Shown here one piece after another: positions 19,807-26,762 of a stretch of DNA of 51,017 bases. Made by a program: the position numbers and the translations under genes. Each line of letters begins with the position of its first letter. Within the stretch, counting starts at the first letter, position 1. The notes below the pieces were generated by a model that searched no databases, was not told where the DNA came from, and saw only the letters and a program-made list of their open reading frames with translations. The stretch is from an uncultured Rhodospirillales bacterium (GTDB lineage Bacteria > Pseudomonadota > Alphaproteobacteria > Acetobacterales > Acetobacteraceae). The stretch spans positions 1 to 51,017 of the forward strand of contig CAIJTR010000068.1 in NCBI GenBank assembly GCA_903823665.1. Reading direction: 5' to 3'.

Positions 19807-20774
19807 TAGCCGTAATATTCGAAGTTTGGCCTGCCGAAGGACGAACGGAGCGGTATCTCGATCTCGCAAGATTGCTGCGCGCCGATTTGGAGAAGGTCGA
19901 TGGCTTCCTGTCTGTGGAGCGATTCGAGAGCCTTGCTGAGCCAGGCAAGTTGCTTTCCCTGTCGTTCTTCCGCGACGAGGAATCGGTCCGCACCTGGCGC
20001 AACCTGCCGCGTCATCGAGCGACTCAGGCAACGGGCCGAAATGGTATCTTCACTGACTACAGGCTTCGTGTCGCAAACGTCGTTCGCGATTATGGCCTCC
20101 TAGAACGCGACGAAGCACCCTCTGACAGTTGTGTGCATCATTCCGAGGCAAGGGTGTCCGCAACAAAGATCATAGTGCCATGGCGTATTCGTAGTGATCA
20201 TCACTATCGTCCGTGGCCCGCCAGCGTGTTGGCAGACCGCGGTATTTGTCCCGGGTCCGTCGCTAAAACTTCATCGGGAATCACAACCGACGCGCCTATA
20301 GCGCAGGTGGAGGTGAGTTCGATGTTCGCAATTGGCCAGACGGTCTACCATAAAACCAGCAAATACAGCGGGATCGTGCAGGAATGCGGTGCCGAAACGA
20401 CCTATATCATGCAGGAAAACGGCGTTGAGGTTGATTTTCCGACCCATGATCTGACGGCGGTTCCGCCGGTGGCCAAGGCCGATGCGGCAACGATAATCCG
20501 TGCGCTGACGATGAACGACATTGGGCCGGAGCATCAGAAGGTGCTTTCAATCATTCCGATGCGCACCGTACAGGCGGTCGCCGCCCTATGGGAGCGCCAA
20601 GCGGGCAAGGGTCGGTTCAGCGCGCTGAATACGGCAGAGAAACTGAACTACATCGCCAAAGTAACCGATATTTCCTATCTGGTGATGCGGCAGCATGTTG
20701 GCGAGCCAAGCCATCTTGGGCTTTTGATGTCACGCGGCATCGCTGATCGTTCGGCGGTGGGGAGAGCGCGGTAG
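19803..20774 (+). CDS. Antibiotic-biosynthesis-monooxygenase (ABM) domain protein, read through into a downstream protein
   Basis: The first ~116 residues form a complete ABM-fold protein: [49 protein letters not shown], then the usual end [16 protein letters not shown]. Relatives I know stop about here. Here no stop occurs, and the frame continues through ~57 unstructured-looking codons ([14 protein letters not shown] onwards) into [13 protein letters not shown], an unrelated ~150-aa sequence with its own strong ribosome site (see 20322-20774). Either a true fusion of 323 aa or loss of the ABM stop. ABM proteins oxidise quinols or degrade heme in some cases; substrate unknown. Confidence 0.7.
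   Translation: MIAVIFEVWPAEGRTERYLDLARLLRADLEKVDGFLSVERFESLAEPGKLLSLSFFRDEESVRTWRNLPRHRATQATGRNGIFTDYRLRVANVVRDYGLLERDEAPSDSCVHHSEARVSATKIIVPWRIRSDHHYRPWPASVLADRGICPGSVAKTSSGITTDAPIAQVEVSSMFAIGQTVYHKTSKYSGIVQECGAETTYIMQENGVEVDFPTHDLTAVPPVAKADAATIIRALTMNDIGPEHQKVLSIIPMRTVQAVAALWERQAGKGRFSALNTAEKLNYIAKVTDISYLVMRQHVGEPSHLGLLMSRGIADRSAVGRAR
20322..20774 (+). CDS. Hypothetical protein (internal start within the ABM frame)
   Basis: 150 aa from the ATG at 20322, which has GGAGGTGA 6 bases upstream, the best Shine-Dalgarno in the neighbourhood. This suggests it is, or was, an independent gene. It starts [19 protein letters not shown] (a small beta-barrel-like opening) followed by an alpha-helical part with [21 protein letters not shown] (in part). 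The last residues ([15 protein letters not shown]) look unrelated to the rest and may be out-of-gene sequence. No family recognised. Confidence 0.55.
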   Translation: MFAIGQTVYHKTSKYSGIVQECGAETTYIMQENGVEVDFPTHDLTAVPPVAKADAATIIRALTMNDIGPEHQKVLSIIPMRTVQAVAALWERQAGKGRFSALNTAEKLNYIAKVTDISYLVMRQHVGEPSHLGLLMSRGIADRSAVGRAR

Positions 20775-20963
20775 CGTTGCGATGATCCGGGCGAGGAGCT
20801 CTGGCATTTGCACGTGGAGCTCGACACGTATGACGCGCTGCTGGCGGAAGGGGCGGCGTCGGAGGTGACGCAGGGGCGTGCGCTGGAGGCGATCCGGCGC
20901 AAGATTGCAGCGCGGGTTGCATTGGTTTCGCCGTTTCAGGGGTTCGCGTTTACCGCTTGGTAG
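20775..20963 (+). pseudogene. Gene remnant after an in-frame TAG
   Basis: Directly after the TAG at 20772-20774 the same frame stays open for 62 codons, with protein-like composition: DDPGEELWHLHVELDTYDAL, then ALEAIRRKIAARVALVSP, ending GFAFTAW and TAG at 20961-20963. There is no ATG; a TTG at 20808 with GAGGAG upstream could start a 51-aa protein. It reads like the C-terminal part of a soluble protein whose front is missing. Family not recognised. Confidence 0.4.
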
Positions 20964-20978
20964 GGAATTGATGCGCAG

Positions 20979-21344
20979 ATGGTGCCGGGCTGCTCGGGCA
21001 CCATCATGATTGCTCCTGTCGATGACGTGAAAAATTGGATGCACCTGTTCCGGTGGATTGTGAAACTGATCCGCGATGAGTACGAGGTGGATGAGGCAAA
21101 GCTTGTCCGCACCGCTATGCTGGAGAGCGATTGCGGGCTGGTGATTGAAGATGTGGAGCGCGTGCTCAGCATCACCGCCGAAAGTTTTGCCATTCGCTTT
21201 CCGGCAGGGACGCTGGATGAGGTGATGCGGCTGGAGGAGCTGTGTTTGCTCGCCGCATGGCTAAAGGGGCTCTACAAGCAGCCCGATTTTTTGTCGGACG
21301 GCTACGTGCAGGGCTGTCGGCAGGCTAACCCGGCGTGCCAGTAG
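20979..21344 (+). CDS. Hypothetical protein, possibly acyl-carrier-like (DUF1493-like)
   Basis: 121 aa from the ATG at 20979, or 112 aa from the ATG at 21006. The helical acidic body (LVRTAMLESDCGLVIEDVERVL, in part, then SFAIRFPAGTLDEVMRLEELCLLAAWL) resembles DUF1493-type acyl-carrier-like proteins, but the phosphopantetheine serine motif is not obvious, so this is weak. A 9-bp hairpin (20978-20986 with 20997-21005) covers the first start codon and ends just before the second. The 3' end overlaps the convergent desaturase gene by 20 bases. Confidence 0.55.
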   Translation: MVPGCSGTIMIAPVDDVKNWMHLFRWIVKLIRDEYEVDEAKLVRTAMLESDCGLVIEDVERVLSITAESFAIRFPAGTLDEVMRLEELCLLAAWLKGLYKQPDFLSDGYVQGCRQANPACQ

Positions 21345-22029
21345 GCGGGTTGAGGCCGAATATCTGGCGGTTGGGCATCGGTGGGGTACGAGTTCCGAAG
21401 ATCCGGTCCCAGAAGCTGAACACTTCGCCGTAGTTGGAATTCGCCTCGTGCGGCTCCGGTGAGTGGTGGGCTTGATGGAGTTCGGGGGTGATGAAGACCC
21501 AACCGAGTGCTGTCATCGGTGCCGCTGGTAACCAGAGGTTGGCGTGCGCCAGTGCCTGCACGCAGAGCTGGAGGGCGACGTAGAGGCCGACTTCCCAGGC
21601 GTTGGCTCCGCATACTGCGGCGACGACCACAACGCACGGCATGAGCCAGAGTTGTTGCACGGGATGCTGGCGGAAGGTTGTGCTGACATCGAGCGTTTCG
21701 TCGGCGTGATGCAGGCGATGGAATCGCCAGAGGAACTTGTATCGGTGTGCGAGGACGTGGGTGGCGTAGGCGGTGAGGTCCAGAGCCAGGACCACCACGA
21801 CTACGTGCCAAAGACGGGGTGGCGCGATGGGTGTGTCGGATAGCACCAACGCCATCAGGCGATAGCCGAGTGTGCCGATGCCGAGGGCCAGCACGAACAA
21901 GGCGGCGTGAAAGCACCAACGTCGCGGCATGGAAGAGGTTTCGCCACGCGCTGGCCACGTGGCTTCTGCGACCAGCAAGACGGCAAGCGTTGCGTAGACC
22001 AAGCGGTCCGTTGTCAGCTCGTCCATCAT
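21325..22029 (-). CDS. Sterol desaturase / fatty acid hydroxylase family protein
   Basis: 234-aa integral membrane di-iron enzyme. About four hydrophobic segments are present. The histidine clusters that bind iron are HVLAH (about 91-95), HRLHH (about 103-107) and HQAHHSPEPHEANSNYG (about 185-201), in the expected order and spacing. Members hydroxylate or desaturate lipids, sterols or carotenoids; the substrate is not predictable here. It starts 20 bases after the PEP-CTERM gene ends, on the same strand. Confidence 0.88.
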   Translation of the reverse strand: MMDELTTDRLVYATLAVLLVAEATWPARGETSSMPRRWCFHAALFVLALGIGTLGYRLMALVLSDTPIAPPRLWHVVVVVLALDLTAYATHVLAHRYKFLWRFHRLHHADETLDVSTTFRQHPVQQLWLMPCVVVVAAVCGANAWEVGLYVALQLCVQALAHANLWLPAAPMTALGWVFITPELHQAHHSPEPHEANSNYGEVFSFWDRIFGTRTPPMPNRQIFGLNPPTGTPG

Positions 22030-22049
22030 CCGGCTTTGGGCGGCGGGTG

Positions 22050-22214
22050 TTACTTCTTGCGGTTACGAACCGCACGCGCGACGGCCACGCCGCCGACGCC
22101 GATGGCAAGCATCGCCATGCTCACGGGCTCGGGCACCGGGTTGGTGACGACGGTGCCTGCAAAGGCTGGGGCGGCGACAAGAGCTGCGAGACAGGCCAAG
22201 CTCAATTTCAACAT
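22050..22214 (-). CDS. Minimal PEP-CTERM protein (54 aa)
   Basis: From the ATG at 22214 (AAGGG 8 bases upstream): a signal peptide MLKLSLACLAALVAAPAFA (about 19 residues), only ~8 residues (GTVVTNPV), then the C-terminal sorting signal VPEPVSMAMLAIGVGG, a membrane span and a basic end RNRKK. This is the tripartite PEP-CTERM signal recognised by exosortases. The almost absent mature part is striking. It lies between an efflux-pump gene and a desaturase gene, with gaps of 77 and 20 bases. No exosortase is in the window. Confidence 0.8.
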   Translation of the reverse strand: MLKLSLACLAALVAAPAFAGTVVTNPVPEPVSMAMLAIGVGGVAVARAVRNRKK

Positions 22215-22291
22215 CGGGATGCCCTTCACATTCAACTGTCTGAGGAGCGTAGTGAGGGCAGCCGGGCTGCGGCAAGGCGGAAATTGCCTGA

Positions 22292-23821
22292 TCACGCAGT
22301 CTTCCTTGGGTTCGGCATAGCGGCCGGGGCAGCCGAGGCTGGGGTGACACCACTCTCGATTGTGCGCACTGGCATGGTCCAGGCCATGAACGCACCCAGG
22401 GCGGGGAAGCAGGCAAGGGCCACGAAGGCGGCGCGGAAGGCTCCGGCGATTTCGTCTTGCACCACGAGGCGGCGTGCTGGCGTGAGGTCGGCCAGGGCGA
22501 CCGGGCCGAGTTCGACGAGACGGCCGAATAATTCTGCGGTGCCGGGGTCTGATGCCGCCAACGCGCCGAACAGCACGGCTCCCACCAGGGCGGTGCCGAG
22601 GGCGGCCCCCATCGAGCGGGAGAACTGCACGCTGGCGGAGGCGACGCCGAGTTGGCGCACACCGGCGAGCATTTGAACCGTTGTCTGCACCACCGGCATT
22701 GCGGTTCCGCAGGTAAGGGCGATGGCGAGGAAGGCCCAGCCGAGTTGCCCCAGGCTGAAGCGGGCGGCGAACAAGGCCATCATGGCGAGCAGGGCCGCCA
22801 GGATCGGCTGGCCGACCGACGGGATGATGGCACTTTTGCCGGTGCGGGTAATGATCTGGCCGGTGATCATGGAACCCACGGCGATGAAGGCGGTGAGCGG
22901 CAGAATGCGCCAGCCGGTTTCACCGGGCGTGATGCCGCGGACCACCTGCAAATAAATCGGCAGGAAGGTGACGAGCGAGACGACGGTGGCCCCGGCGCAG
23001 GAGGCGAGCAGATTGGTGCGCCAGATTGCCTCCTGGCGCAGCAACGCCACCGGCAGCAGCGGCTGTTTGGTGCGCAGTTGCTGACGGATCAGCAGAACCA
23101 GGGCGAGGCCTGCCAGTGCCAGCAATCCAAGCATTCCCGGTGCGCTTGCCAACGAGAAGGTGCGCGCCTGCTCCAGCGCCAGCAGCAGGGGGACGATGGT
23201 GATTGTAAACAAAGCGAGGCCGATGAAGTCGAAATTGATGCGCCCGCTATGCGCTGCTCGCACTGGCAGACGGGTTACCAGCAGCAGCGCGAGCAGGCCG
23301 AGCGGCACGTTGATCCAGAACACGCTTTGCCAGCCAAAGCCCTGCGTCAGCCAGCCGCCAACGACGGGGCCGAAGGTGGAGGAGCCCATGAAGACGGTGG
23401 CGGTGTAGCCCTGGTATTTGCCGCGCTCACGAGGTGGCACGACTTCACCGACGAGGGCCTGGCTCAAGGTCATCATGCCGCCGCCACCCAACCCCTGCAG
23501 CACGCGGGCCAGGGTGAGCCAGATGATGGAGGGGGCCAGCGCGCAGCCGGCGGAGGCTATGACGAAAATGCTGAGGGCGACGAACATCAGTCGTCGCCGC
23601 CCGAGTGCGTCACCCAGCCGTCCGTAAACCGGGGCGGCGACGGTGGTGGCGAGCAGATAGGAGACGACGATCCAGCTCACCCGTTCCACCTCGCCGAGGG
23701 TGCCCGCTATGGCCGGGAGAGCGGTGGCGACGATTGTGCCGTCCACTGCCGCCAGAAACATCGGCAGCATGACAGAGGGGAACACCCTGAAGAACAGAGC
23801 GCGGGGCGAGGGCTCGGACAT
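22292..23821 (-). CDS. MFS efflux transporter, DHA2 (EmrB/QacA) family
   Basis: About 509 aa, 14 predicted membrane spans, proton-driven export of drugs or other small molecules. Markers: the first span with LAAVDGTIVATALPAI (DHA2 motif D1), GRLGDALGRRRLM (motif A) and VFMGSSTFGPVVGGWLTQ (motif C). I start at the ATG at 23821 (MSEPSPRALFF); a GTG at 23842 would add 7 residues, and neither has a clear ribosome site. No membrane-fusion partner (EmrA) is adjacent. Confidence 0.9.
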   Translation of the reverse strand: MSEPSPRALFFRVFPSVMLPMFLAAVDGTIVATALPAIAGTLGEVERVSWIVVSYLLATTVAAPVYGRLGDALGRRRLMFVALSIFVIASAGCALAPSIIWLTLARVLQGLGGGGMMTLSQALVGEVVPPRERGKYQGYTATVFMGSSTFGPVVGGWLTQGFGWQSVFWINVPLGLLALLLVTRLPVRAAHSGRINFDFIGLALFTITIVPLLLALEQARTFSLASAPGMLGLLALAGLALVLLIRQQLRTKQPLLPVALLRQEAIWRTNLLASCAGATVVSLVTFLPIYLQVVRGITPGETGWRILPLTAFIAVGSMITGQIITRTGKSAIIPSVGQPILAALLAMMALFAARFSLGQLGWAFLAIALTCGTAMPVVQTTVQMLAGVRQLGVASASVQFSRSMGAALGTALVGAVLFGALAASDPGTAELFGRLVELGPVALADLTPARRLVVQDEIAGAFRAAFVALACFPALGAFMAWTMPVRTIESGVTPASAAPAAMPNPRKTA

Positions 23822-23895
23822 TGACGATATTCGTGAACCCACATTCGGCTGTGAGCAAGTGCAGCGTGGCCATCGATGCTCAATATGTTCACTTG

Positions 23896-24831
23896 CTAGC
23901 CAATGAGCGGCAGAGCTGTCTGGCCGAGCACCCAGCCCTCCCAGCGCGTGATCCAGGGATCGTCCGGCAGAAAATCCGGCTGTTGCCCGGTGAGGACGGC
24001 GAGCACGCCCAAGACGCCGATCAGGCTGTCGAAACGGTCCTCACCGGCAGCGTCGGGGCCGAAGCCTTCGGTGAGGGCAAGCTTCAGGGCTTCGGTGGGG
24101 TGGGCGTGGAGCTTGGCCATTGCGCCTTCGAGTGCATTGGCGAGGGCCACGCGGTCGGACTGGCGGCGTTTGCTGCCGGACATTTTGAGGCCGAGGCTGC
24201 GCATGACTTCGGCGGGGTAGGTTTCAGCGACGGTGACGGTGCCGGGGGCGAGCAGATTGTGCAGCGTGCCTTCGAACGGCCAGAGGCAGAGGGGTGTTTC
24301 AACGGTGAGGTCGGGGAGCAGCCAGTCTCGCCATGCGGTGAGGGCGGCCTTGCCGGTTTGGTTGGCACCGAGTGTCCAGAACAGCGGGGCACCGGCGGGC
24401 CGGTGGGCGGTGGCGCGATCGCAGTGGCGGGACAGGCCGGACGGACTGCCGAGGTTGAGGGCTTCGGCGTGGCTGGCGCGTGTCATCCCGGCAACGCCGC
24501 GGGCGGGGTAGAACGGGCGGGTGGGTGTGAGTTCGTCCAGTGTGGCGCAGACGCGGAAGAAATCGGGGTTGTGGCGCAGCGCGCGCAGAAAGGCCGGGAA
24601 GTCAGGCTCGCGTGTGTGCTGGCTGGCATAGGCGCGCGGCAGGCCGAGCGGGAGATCGACACCGAGTGCCACCGCACCGCCATTCGCTGTGGCGAGCAGC
24701 CGCACTGTCCAGTTCGACAGATCGCCGACCGGGGTGGGTGCGTCGATGCGCCATCCCTCGCCGTGTGGCCGGGCCACGCTCATCCAGCGCTTGCGCGGGT
24801 CCATGCTCCAATCGGCGTGAACCGCGAGCAT
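23896..24831 (-). CDS. DUF429-type protein (predicted RNase H-like fold)
   Basis: 311 aa from the ATG at 24831. It opens MLAVHADWSMDPRKRWM, with an early Asp in a beta strand, as in RNase H-like folds. ALGVDLPLGLPRAYA gives a second acidic strand, and the C-terminal EDRFDSLIGVLGVLAVLTG with DRFDSL matches the acidic end motif of DUF429. The frame continues to 25155 but that extension overlaps the neighbouring gene in another frame and was rejected. Nuclease activity is a family prediction only. Confidence 0.7.
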   Translation of the reverse strand: MLAVHADWSMDPRKRWMSVARPHGEGWRIDAPTPVGDLSNWTVRLLATANGGAVALGVDLPLGLPRAYASQHTREPDFPAFLRALRHNPDFFRVCATLDELTPTRPFYPARGVAGMTRASHAEALNLGSPSGLSRHCDRATAHRPAGAPLFWTLGANQTGKAALTAWRDWLLPDLTVETPLCLWPFEGTLHNLLAPGTVTVAETYPAEVMRSLGLKMSGSKRRQSDRVALANALEGAMAKLHAHPTEALKLALTEGFGPDAAGEDRFDSLIGVLGVLAVLTGQQPDFLPDDPWITRWEGWVLGQTALPLIG

Positions 24832-24842
24832 GGCGGGATGGG

Positions 24843-25055
24843 TCAGAGCGGCTTCTCGGCCCGGTCGAGCAGGCGGGAGAAGAAGCCGGGCTTTTTCGCA
24901 GGCTCGGCAGCCTTGGCGATTTCCTTGGCGCGGGTGCGCTCCTCGGCCTCCCGGTCTTTTTCTTTTTGCGCGAGCCATTTGTCCAGGCTCATGCCGGCCT
25001 TGGCGGCGCGCTTGGCTTCGTAGGCCTTTTGGCCCTCGGTGAGTTGCTTGGTCAT
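24843..25055 (-). CDS. Small charged helical protein
   Basis: 70 aa from the ATG at 25055 (GGAG 9 bases upstream). Rich in Lys, Glu and Ala: EGQKAYEAKRAAKAGMSLDKW then KEKDREAEERTRAKEIAKAAE, predicted to be one long helix or coiled coil. It ends in PGFFSRLLDRAEKPL, an amphipathic segment. It ends 11 bases before the DUF429-type gene on the same strand. No function known. Confidence 0.65.
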   Translation of the reverse strand: MTKQLTEGQKAYEAKRAAKAGMSLDKWLAQKEKDREAEERTRAKEIAKAAEPAKKPGFFSRLLDRAEKPL

Positions 25056-25142
25056 TGTGGTGATCTCCGGTGCCGTCGCGTCCGCCACTTGTGTGACAGC
25101 GCTGCGTCTGTGCTTCAAGGGCCTCGAACGCACGGAGCGAGT

Positions 25143-25478
25143 ATGAGCGAACCACGAGTGAAGGCTGGGCTATGGGTGAAGATGGCGCTGCGCATCGGGC
25201 AGGCCGATGGGCGGTTCGCGGCCGTGCTCAAGCGGGGCGATGAGGATGCGGGCGGCGTGCTGGTGGTTTTGCGCGCACCGGCAGGGCTGTGCGTGTTGTC
25301 GCAGACGCGCGACGGTGATGGGCAGGCGGCGTGGTTGCGGGCGACGGGGGATGATCCGGTCGATCAGGCGACGGCGGATGCCTATGTGGCGCGGCAGGTG
25401 AAGTTCGATCCTGATTTATGGGTGCTGGAATTCGAGCGGCCTGATCTGATGCCACCGTTTGATGGCAAACTGTTGTAA
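25143..25478 (+). CDS. DUF1491 family protein
   Basis: 111 aa. It matches the alphaproteobacterial DUF1491 pattern: VKAGLWVKMALRIGQADG, LKRGDEDAGGVLVVLR, and the conserved end ADAYVARQVKFDPDLWVLEFERPD. The ATG at 25143 has GGAG 6 bases upstream; the frame is open far upstream but that is the shadow of the DUF429-type gene. Function unknown. Confidence 0.85.
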   Translation: MSEPRVKAGLWVKMALRIGQADGRFAAVLKRGDEDAGGVLVVLRAPAGLCVLSQTRDGDGQAAWLRATGDDPVDQATADAYVARQVKFDPDLWVLEFERPDLMPPFDGKLL

Positions 25479-25545
25479 GGCAGGGTATGCACCGCTACCT
25501 GATTTCGAGCCCGCCTTTGCGTGCCCGTCCTTGAAGGAATTGAAG

Positions 25546-26646
25546 ATGCGAAGCGCCCTGCTTGCCGCAACCAGCCTTGTTCTGCTCTCGACCGCCGCTG
25601 TGGCACAGCCTGTGAGCGGACTTTATGTGGGCGGTGCGGGTGGTGCCGGGCTGCTTGAAAATCAGCGTATTCGCGGTTTCTCGCCCAGCACGGTGACCAA
25701 AACCGCGCCGTCGCCGTCGGGGATGGCCTATAATTGGGGCTATGCGGGGCTTGGCAGCATTGGCTGGGGCTTTGGCAACGGTGTGCGGCTGGAGGTGCAG
25801 GGCGATGTGCTTTCCAATGATCGCAACTTCGAAACGCGACCGAAGAATGTGACCAGCACGAGCGGCCGCGAATCGAAATATGGCGCGATGGGCAACGTGC
25901 TGTTCGATATGGATATCGGCTCGCCTTACATCTTCCCCTATTTGGGTGCCGGTGCGGGCTGGCAGAATGTGACGCAGAAGCTGAATCAGACCGGGCCGGG
26001 CTATTCCGAGACGATCAAGGGCAGCAAGGACGCGTTTGCCTATCAGGCAATGTTCGGCGCATCGCTGCCGATTCCGCCGGTGGTGGGGCTGTCGGCCACC
26101 ATTGAGTATCGCTATCTCGGCCTGTCCGGCCAGCGCCGGTATGCTGGCACGCTGACCAGCGGCGGCGCTGCGAGTGCGATCAGCCGCAAGACCAGCGACA
26201 ACAACAATCATATTTTGCTCGCGGGCCTGCGCTATGCGTTCAACGTGACGGGACCTGCACCGGCGGCGGTGGCAACACCGGCCCCTGCCGCCGTGGCCAG
26301 CCCTGCCCCGGCTGCCTCGCGCTCCTATCTTGTGTTCTTTGACTGGGATCGCGCGGACCTGACAGATCGTGCGCGCCAGATCATTGCTGATGCCGCGAAA
26401 GCATCCGTCGCCACGGCCACGACGCGAATTGAAGTGGCTGGCCATGCCGACAAGACCGGGACGGCGCAGTATAACCAGGAGCTGAGCCGCAAGCGCGCGG
26501 CCGTCGTGGCAGCCGAGTTGGTGCGGGACGGCGTGGCGGCTTCCGCCATCAGCGTGAGCTCATTTGGCGACACGAGGCCGTTGGTGCCGACTGCCGCCGG
26601 TGTGCGTGAGCCGCAGAACCGGCGAGTGGAGATCGTGCTGAAATAG
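25546..26646 (+). CDS. OmpA-family outer-membrane protein, paralogue 1
   Basis: 366 aa. Signal peptide to about residue 21 (STAAVAQ), then an outer-membrane-type beta-barrel domain starting SGLYVGGAGGAGLLENQ with alternating aromatic strands and closing with LLAGLRYAF. A linker rich in Pro/Ala (PAAVATPAPAAVASPAPAA) leads to a C-terminal OmpA peptidoglycan-binding domain: YLVFFDWDRADLT, VAGHADKTGTAQYNQELSRKRA and PQNRRVEIVLK. Role: anchoring the envelope and possibly a pore. First of three tandem paralogues. Confidence 0.9.
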   Translation: MRSALLAATSLVLLSTAAVAQPVSGLYVGGAGGAGLLENQRIRGFSPSTVTKTAPSPSGMAYNWGYAGLGSIGWGFGNGVRLEVQGDVLSNDRNFETRPKNVTSTSGRESKYGAMGNVLFDMDIGSPYIFPYLGAGAGWQNVTQKLNQTGPGYSETIKGSKDAFAYQAMFGASLPIPPVVGLSATIEYRYLGLSGQRRYAGTLTSGGAASAISRKTSDNNNHILLAGLRYAFNVTGPAPAAVATPAPAAVASPAPAASRSYLVFFDWDRADLTDRARQIIADAAKASVATATTRIEVAGHADKTGTAQYNQELSRKRAAVVAAELVRDGVAASAISVSSFGDTRPLVPTAAGVREPQNRRVEIVLK

Positions 26647-26652
26647 GCATTC

Positions 26653-26672
26653 TTGCCACACCTATGTGGCAG
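26653..26672 (+). promoter_or_regulatory. TTGCCACA inverted-repeat box before OmpA paralogue 2
   Basis: TTGCCACA (26653-26660) faces TGTGGCAG (26665-26672), a 7-bp perfect inverted repeat (TGCCACA/TGTGGCA) with a 4-base centre. It lies 7 bases after the paralogue 1 stop and 91 before the paralogue 2 start. The same octamer occurs twice upstream of paralogue 3. It could be a regulator site or a weak terminator. Confidence 0.4.
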
Positions 26673-26762
26673 AATGGCCATAAGGTGCCGCGGACCCTAT
26701 CGTTGCCATGCAGTGATCGCTAGAAATGGTTTGATCACACGCATGGCGACATGGAGAGCGGT

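Noticed and set aside
22652-23824. 390-codon plus-strand frame
   Set aside because: Shadow of the DHA2 transporter; rich in His, Gln and Gly as is typical for antisense of membrane-protein codons.
24832-25155. N-terminal extension of the DUF429-type frame
   Set aside because: Arg/His/Gly-rich reading that overlaps the 70-aa charged gene in another frame; family homology starts at 24831.
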